Below, piece after piece: positions 58,191-64,000 of a stretch of DNA of 64,000 nucleotides (the first letter of the stretch is position 1; each line of letters starts with the position of its first letter). The notes under the pieces were generated by a model that searched no databases, was not told where the DNA came from, and saw nothing but the letters and a program-made list of their open reading frames with translations. The position numbers and the translations under genes are program-made. Source of the DNA: Beta vulgaris subsp. vulgaris (Eukaryota; Streptophyta; Magnoliopsida; Caryophyllales; Amaranthaceae); NCBI RefSeq assembly GCF_026745355.1, contig NC_079209.1, forward strand, positions 27,265,058-27,329,057. The letters run 5' to 3'.

Positions 58191-60157
58191 ATGGCACCTA
58201 GCAGGCGTAGCATTAGGACTTTTGTAAAGAACCAAGAAAAATCGAAAGGGAAAGAGAAAGATGTAGAACCAAGGGTAGAAAATGAGGATGAACTGTCAAC
58301 GATGTCAGAAGAGGATCTTTTAAGGTTTTTAGACTTAGGGAATTTGCCCAAAAGTACTATCATTAGGAATGCTGAGTCTGACGAACCACCAGAGTCGTGT
58401 CCCCAAAAATGGGTGGTGCTCTACGAATACCCTTTTAAAATAGGTCTTAGACTTCCCTTCACCCCCCTAGCAAGGGATTTGATGCAAATTTACCAAATCA
58501 TCCCCGGGCAAATTATGCCCCAAGTCTGGAGGATTCTGAGTGTCATCGACAGGGTGATGGCGTCGTGGGAAGAACCCTTCACCCTCCATGACTTACTGTT
58601 ACACTATGAGATTAGGGTCAAAGCAAAAAAAAAATAGGATAGCCCTACATGCAAAGGCGAGGTTAGAGCCTCTGGTCGAGGGAATACAGTCGAATGACAG
58701 AGGTTGGAAAAACAGGTTTGTGTTTGTGAAGAGGTCGTCGCTAGGGGAAGCTGGGACGTCTCTGGTTGGCGGCTGGAATACCGAAGGTGTGTTTATTTCC
58801 AGCCTTTTTAAGTTCATGTCATGTCGTTAACACTACTCTTACATCGTTTCTACTACAGGTCTTAACCCAAAATTGTTGTCGCATCGCGACGAATCTCAGA
58901 GTCTCTGTGACAAGTTTCTGAAGGTGCCAGAGGAAGATAGGCAATTCAGAAGGATTTTATTTGCTTCTCAAGACAGTTGTTCATCTATGGCATCTGGTTA
59001 GTCTATCTATTCTTTCTGACTTTTATTTTTGAGTAGGACTTTCCAAGAAAGGGTTTCGTGTTATTGATTCAAACAATATTGGTCAGGTTCATCACAGTCG
59101 CGCCCTAGGGGGAGTTTGGATGGGCAAGCGTTAGCTGAGATGCTGCGCAAACGCAAGAGGGAGTCCTCTACTGACGCGGCGTCCTTGTCGTCTGCATCGA
59201 CAAAGAAGGACACAGGAGTCTCGTCCACTTTGACGATGAGCATGACGTCGCATCTAAGACGCGACAAACTGACTTCCTGGCCCCTCCAGACAAGAGCGGT
59301 CCTTCCTATACTGTGACCGTCCCTAACGACTTCATGTCGTTGGAGAGGTCCATATGGCCTGAGGCTGACAGGTTTCTTTTTCCTAGCGCAACAGAGAGGA
59401 TCAAGGACCATACTCTTCCTCGTATGATGTCAGATGGGCTAGAACTCCTATTTCAGGTATAGACACTTGCTTTTCTTTTCATACACTATGCTCATCATGA
59501 CAATAACTTTCGACTCTCTAAGTGACGTGCATCATGTCTTTTCTATGCAGTCTTCTCAACACCTCCTAATGGCTAAGAGGGAGATCTCATCTTTGCTGAA
59601 GGGTCATCTGACCATAAAGCAGAGAATGGAGAAGGCTGAATTGGGCGCAAAGTCCAAAAGCGATGAGGTGGAGTCTTGCAAGAAGGCCATGGAGGGTATG
59701 GGAAAAGCTCTAAAGAAGAATGGGGAGGAGCTGGAAGAGATAAGGCAGAGAGCGACTAAGCTGGAGGAATCTTCTCGTCAAGAAATCACGACGCTCCAGG
59801 CGAGCGTTGACGCATAGAAGAATGAGATGGACATGCTCGAGGCTGAAGTGACAACCAGGGACAGGGCTAAGCTGATGCACCAATTTCTAATGAAAAAGAC
59901 GGCGTCGTGGACGCCACAGAAGGACATTGACCTATTCCCCAAGTACATGGGGTCCATGAAGGAATCTGATGGACGAGGAAGACCTGGTCGCGACAGCGGA
60001 CTCTTCGCCAAAAGTTGATGAGAACACCCCGTCCTGTGCCGGGTTCATAGCGTAAGACGTGCCACCTGCCCCTGAGACTGAGAAGGAAGCTCCAGCCACT
60101 GTCTTACCAGCTGTTGCGTCAAAGAAGGAGGGAGCTGAAGACGCTCCTGACGTTTAA
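58191..60157 (+). pseudogene. Antisense spliced ORF of the Tat element (Transposase_28-like)
   Basis: Four exons can be traced: 58191-58786, 58859-58996, 59087-59456 and 59551-60157, with GT/AG borders at every intron (GTGTGT, GTTAGT and GTATAG donors). Exon 1 starts MAPSRRSIRTFVKNQEKSKG, has an acidic stretch, then LYEYPFKIGLRLPFTPLARD and IYQIIPGQIMPQVWRILSVI, the conserved block of the putative gypsy-type transposase family (Transposase_28). Exons 2-3 give FLKVPEEDRQFRRILFASQD and VPNDFMSLERSIWPEADRFL. Exon 4 is a long Lys/Glu-rich coiled coil (KREISSLLKGHLTIKQRMEK onward). It is broken by one extra A in an A10 run near 58635, a frameshift near 59250, TAG at 59815, a frameshift near 59960 and TAA near 60050. 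Its function is unknown. Confidence 0.7.
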
Positions 60158-60798
60158 TTTTTAAGCACTTTATATCATGCCCCTTTTACTTAAACTTTAA
60201 TCAAACTCTTGTTATAGGTCGCTCGAAGGAGTGACTGTTTGTACTGTAGTTTTGGGTCACCTATGGGGGTGACCATAACTTTTTATCGTTTGAACTTTTG
60301 TCTTTACTTTGTGTCGTATGCATGTGTCTCAATCGTTATTCTGACGTTTCTAGAGGGTAGTCAAGCGCTTGGTAAGCCATCTTCGGTCGTTCAGACGTAT
60401 TGGTTGGTCTTAGTAAAAGCCATCTTGGGTCGTTCAGACGTAACATTTGGACTAAATGACTTTAGAATACATATACGAAATATATAGATAATTACGTGTG
60501 TTTGTCAGAGAGATCAGCAGTTATAACTTTAAAATGATTGTGCCCCTGTCATAACGTCAGCTGAGGCAATAATGGACCAAAAGATTTTATATGGTAGTAA
60601 AATGTAAATATGCCTGATGTCTTGTGAAAAATCATCGTAACGTTGACGAGATGGACGGGAACAGCTTCCTTGAAATTCAACAATACCCAGTGAGAGAACA
60701 CTATGGTCGCTAGCAGCTAGCGACACAGATATAATAGCATTACCATCTATCTACATCCTTTTTTTTTACGATTGGCAAAACAAAGCTTATTACTTAGC
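60158..60798. other. Spacer between convergent antisense ORF and pol
   Basis: No coding sequence. A 26-bp word (AGCCATCTTCGGTCGTTCAG...) occurs twice about 46 bp apart at 60372 and 60418. Transcripts of the antisense ORF and of pol would meet here. Confidence 0.5.
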
Positions 60799-62153
60799 TT
60801 AAAAGAAGTATCGTTTGAGGTGTGTGGCATTCCAGCTACGTGGCACGGAGCTTCCGTCACGTCGGACCAATTGGTAGGCTCGTGTTCCTACCACTTTACT
60901 AATTAGGTATGGTCCTTCCCACTTCTGTCCTAGCTTACCGTGTTAGCCTCTTGTGTGTTCTGAAATACTTTCCTTAGAGACCCAATCACCTTCGACGAAG
61001 GATTTGGCTTGGACGTTTTTATTAAAGCTCCTCGCTACTATTTGCTGCTGGGCCGCCATGCGTACCAATGCTGCGTCGCGCAACTCTTCAATGGTATCTA
61101 GGTCGTTTATCAGTTCATCGTGGTTCTGTCGCTCCGTCGCTAGCTACATCTCGCAGTCGGGACGCTCACCTCTGAAGGCAGGACAGCCTCACAACCATAG
61201 ACTAGTGAGAATGGTGTTTGTCCAGTTGCAGTGCGCGGTGTCGTGCGATTAGCCCATAAGATGGAAGGCAACGCCTCCGCCCATTTACCTTTCTTGGCTG
61301 TGAGTGCTTCTTCAAAGAGTCAATGATCGTCTTGTTACTGGACTCAGCCTGTCCATTGGCTTGCGGGTATCTTGGTGTTGACGTTAACAACGTTATGCTC
61401 CATTCATCGCAGAAACGTCTTGTCTCGTTGCTAATGAACTGCGAATAATGTTAGTGTATATAAAAGAATGTTAGTGTATATAAAAGAAATCACTTCCTTA
61501 TCGCGTACCTGTTGAAAAGAACCTGCTTCAATCCACTTAGAAAAGTAGTCAGTTAGTGCCAACATAAAGACCTTCTGACCTGGGGCTGGAGGTAATTTGC
61601 CAACTATGTCCATGCCCCATTTCATGAAAGGCCAAGGTGTTAGAGTAGGATGCAAAAGTTCACAAGGTTTATGCGTCATACCTGCATGTCGTTGACAACT
61701 ATCGCATTTGGCGACATACCTTATTGCGTCTTTTCTCATTGTTGGCCAATAGTATCCCATGCGCAACACTCTGTTGAATAAATTGCGTCCTCCTGAGTGA
61801 TTTCCACAAGTGCCTTCATGCATGTCCTTCAGGACTTGCCCCCACTAATCCTTTTCCAAACAACGCAGATAGGGGCCTGCGGCAGATTTTTTAAACAGTA
61901 CTCCTTGAATGAGTATGTATCGCGACGCCTTGAACCGAATTCTGCGTGCTTTTGCCTTATCTGTTGGGAGTATGTTGTTAGCAAGGAAATCATAAAGAGG
62001 TTTTGTCCAACTGATACTTACCTCCTCGGCGTCAGGGTTGCTCTCAGATACGGGATTACCGATGTTACTGACGACCTCATGGTTGCTTTGCAGCTGTTCG
62101 ACCGTCGTCGTGACAGCGTCCCCAACACTCCTAGCGATAGCAGGATTCGCCAA
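60799..62153 (-). pseudogene. Tat integrase
   Basis: Zinc-binding part: HEGTCGNHSGGRNLFNRVLR and CDSCQRHAG. Core: WGMDIVGKLPPAPGQKVFML with the first Asp and LALTDYFSKWIEAG. The second catalytic Asp region (near 61440) is disrupted by a 20-bp tandem duplication. The Glu is in [13 protein letters not shown]. The C-terminal part in broken frames gives AQQQIVARSFNKNVQAKSF, then GQKWEGPYLISKVVGTRAYQ (the GPY/F module) and SWNATHLKRYFF, ending TAA at 60799. The upstream linker (61845-62153) is polar. There are frameshifts near 61400, 61200 and 60940. Confidence 0.85.
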
Positions 62154-62187
62154 ATGAACTATAGGGACAGACGCAAAAAAAAGTCCC

Positions 62188-62600
62188 TTAAAGAAGATCC
62201 GAGATTGGCCAATGCATCCGCTTGCGTATTCTGGTCCCTAGGTATCTGCAAAATGTCAAATGAATTAACACTTTACTTTTACGCTGAGCTATTTCTAAAA
62301 ATGGCCATTTTGAGTCCTTTGCCGCGAATTCGCCCTTGACTTGGCTGACTATCAGCAGTGAATCGCTGAAGACTTTCAATGCTTTTGCTCCCATGTCTTC
62401 TGCTAACGTCATTCCTGCTATGAGCGCCTCGTACTCGGCTTCGTTATTCGTCGCTCTAAATTCACAGCAAATGGCTCGTACTATCTTGCCCCCTGTGGCG
62501 ACTTTAGCACAATGCCTAGACCTGCACCACGAAAATTAGAAGATCCGTCAACGAACAATATCCAAGAGTCGTCGTTTACTTGATTAATCTTTGCGACTTC
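62188..62600 (-). pseudogene. Second, archaeal-type RNase H (aRNH) of Tat pol
   Basis: Reads ILFVDGSSNFRGAGLGIVLK, then RATNNEAEYEALIAGMTLAE and ALKVFSDSLLIVSQVKGEF. The D-G-S, E-A-E-Y-E and S-D-S motifs supply the catalytic Asp, Glu and Asp, all present. It follows the ordinary gypsy RNase H directly, a duplication of function characteristic of the Tat lineage and thought to have been acquired from a cellular archaeal-type RNase H. A frameshift lies near 62470 and its tail is degenerate. Confidence 0.85.
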
Positions 62601-62639
62601 GTCGTCCGCAAGCTTTTCTAGCTCTGGGCTAAAGTCTGC

Positions 62640-63110
62640 CACAAAATCTGCCAAAGCTTGTGACTTGATAGCTGTTCTTGGATGAAACTGGATGTCGTAC
62701 GCACTGAGTGCTATTGCCCACTTGCTCATGCGTCTTGTCAATTCTGGGTGTCGCAAGACAGACTTGATAGGATAATTAGTCATAACGATAACAGTATGTG
62801 TTTCAAAATAGTGCCTAAGCTTTTTAACAGCTACGACTATGGCTAAAATGAGCTTCTCTAATGAAGAATACTTGGTCTCCGCATAGAGACTTACTGACAT
62901 AGTAGATTGGTAGTGCTGGCTTTCCGCTTCCCGCGTCAGGACAACACTGACGGACACATTGCTTACCGCGAGATAGAGCTGCAACGTCTCTCCGATATTT
63001 GGCTTCGACAGCAATGGCGGTGACGCTAAGTAGCTTTTAAGTTTCTGCAGCGCGTCTTCGTGTTGTTGCGACCAGTCGAAGCCCTTATTCTTTCTTAGGA
63101 CGTCATAAAA
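62640..63110 (-). pseudogene. Ordinary gypsy RNase H of Tat pol, catalytic Asp lost
   Basis: Reads LQLYLAVSNVSVSVVLTREA, KYSSLEKLILAIVVAVKKLR, HYFETHTVIVMTNYPIKSVL and RMSKWAIALSAYDIQFHPR. In working relatives the first and third motifs carry Asp (LAVSD and LTDQ/TDH). Here both are Asn (SN and TN), each a G-to-A change, while the Glu is retained. This domain would therefore be inactive, whereas the following aRNH keeps its residues. Confidence 0.8.
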
Positions 63111-63265
63111 TAGGTGGCATTTTTAGACGACCGGGATATGAAAGATTCAGCGCGGCTACACGACCGGTCAACTTTTGCACCTCCTTGACGCTTCGTGGAG
63201 ATTGAATGTTGATGATGGCCTTTATTTGATCCGGGCTGGCTTTGATTCCTTGTTGCGTAACGACA

Positions 63266-64000
63266 TTACCCTAAGAACTTTCCTGCAGACACTCCAAATG
63301 TGCACTTAGTGGGATTTAATTTCATGCCATACCTTCGTAGGACGTCAAAAGCCTCCGACAGATGCTGGATGTGATCGTCTGCTCGCTTGGATTTGACGAG
63401 CATATCGTCTATGTATACTTCCATGGTGTCGCCCAGTTGATCTTTAAACATTTGGTTGACCAATCGCTGATATGTGGCACCTGCATTTTTCAAACCAAAA
63501 GGCATAACCTTATAACAATATATACCTTTATCAGTAACAAAGCGTCTTTTCCTGGTCGTCCGGATGCATCAATATTTGGTTGTACCCGGAATACGCGTCC
63601 ATGAACGTTAAAAGCTCGTGACCTGCCGTCGCGTCAACCATTGCATCTATATGAGGGAGAGGGAATGGATCCTTGGGACATGCTTTGTTCAAATCTGTGA
63701 AGTCGATGCAGACTCTCCAGTTCCCGTTTTTTTTGCTGACCACCACGACATTGGCTAACCAATCTGGATACTTTATCTCACGGATCTTTTCGGTATCGAT
63801 CAGCTTTTGAACCTCGTCATTGATGACTTGATTCCTTTCAGGTGCGAATTTGTGTCTTTTCTGTTTTACAGGCTTGTGAGCGGGGTCGACGTTGAGCTTA
63901 TGCGTAATGACGTCAGGACTGATTCCTGTCATATCTTCATGGGACCAAGCAAAACAATCTTGGTTAGCTTTTCAAAAAATCAACTAACTGACCTCGTATT
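63266..64000 (-). pseudogene. Tat reverse transcriptase, partial at window edge
   Basis: Reads [60 protein letters not shown] and [20 protein letters not shown]. After a 1-bp deletion near 63540 it continues VMPFGLKNAGATYQRLVNQM, MEVYIDDMLVKSKRADDHIQ and LRRYGMKLNPTKCTFGVSAG. YIDD is the catalytic box; all three RT Asp are present. The start of RT and everything upstream lie beyond 64000. Confidence 0.9.

Larger units (their letters stand above)
57044..64000 (-). mobile_element. Tat-lineage Ty3/gypsy element, continues past the right edge
   Basis: Reading the minus strand from 64000: RT, RNase H, a second archaeal-type RNase H, integrase ending at 60799, a 640-bp spacer, then an ORF in the opposite direction (58191-60157), polypurine tract and 3' LTR. 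The dual RNase H and the antisense extra ORF between pol and 3' LTR are marks of the Tat (Ogre/Retand/Grande) lineage. Gag, protease and the 5' LTR lie outside the window. The pol frame is broken at several points. Confidence 0.85.

Noticed and set aside
61797..62339. 180-codon plus-strand frame
   Set aside because: It is the antisense shadow of the Tat integrase linker and aRNH.

Overview
The window is a stretch of nuclear DNA from a flowering plant, probably a eudicot. It is AT-rich and consists almost entirely of nested, decayed transposable elements: Ty1/copia, two Ty3/gypsy lineages with plant-specific features, L1-type LINEs with the plant DUF4283/CCHC ORF1, and CACTA DNA transposons with 3-bp target duplications. 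The only host-gene material I recognise is one pseudogene exon of a Shaker-type (AKT/KAT-like) K+ channel. I see no intact protein-coding gene, tRNA, rRNA or CRISPR array, and I cannot name the species.

Layout. 1-3.4 kb is unrecognised AT-rich DNA holding a solo LTR with its target duplication (519-1897). About 3.4-17.6 kb is one plus-strand Athila-type gypsy element (RNase H, integrase, Athila-type 3' ORF, start of the 3' LTR). It was invaded by two CACTA elements (4569-5659, 6269-7960) and a full-length LINE (10597-15572). 17.6-27.4 kb carries plus-strand exon relics of a large CACTA-type accessory gene (Transposase_24-like then Ulp1-like protease). It is split by a non-autonomous CACTA (19879-21477), a mosaic hexanucleotide array and a gypsy LTR with PBS, and is followed by a roughly 160-bp tandem repeat. 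27.4-35.5 kb is a second, older LINE (minus strand) split by a CACTA element exactly in its zinc-knuckle codons and by a solo LTR. 35.5-43.7 kb holds CACTA fragments, the K+ channel exon and a probable copia LTR. 46.3-55.0 kb is a minus-strand copia element split inside its integrase by a second minus-strand copia element. 56.4-64.0 kb is a Tat-lineage gypsy element, pol on the minus strand, running off the right edge. It has a second (archaeal-type) RNase H, an antisense spliced ORF and an unusual inverted arrangement of LTR blocks.

Nothing here works together as a pathway; the story is one of layered insertion. Insertion order can be read directly: the Athila, LINE-B, CACTA-gene and copia-1 layers are older, and the CACTA elements, LINE-A, solo LTRs and copia-2 sit inside them. 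The most interesting signals are a group of CACTA elements sharing one terminal cap but carrying different CG-containing subterminal arrays, the antisense spliced ORF in the Tat element, its pattern of RNase H catalytic loss, the X-U-X'-U' LTR palindrome, and the K+ channel exon beside a truncated CACTA end. I found no convincing wholly new system. Domain calls were made by reading translations and motifs by eye, without database searches.
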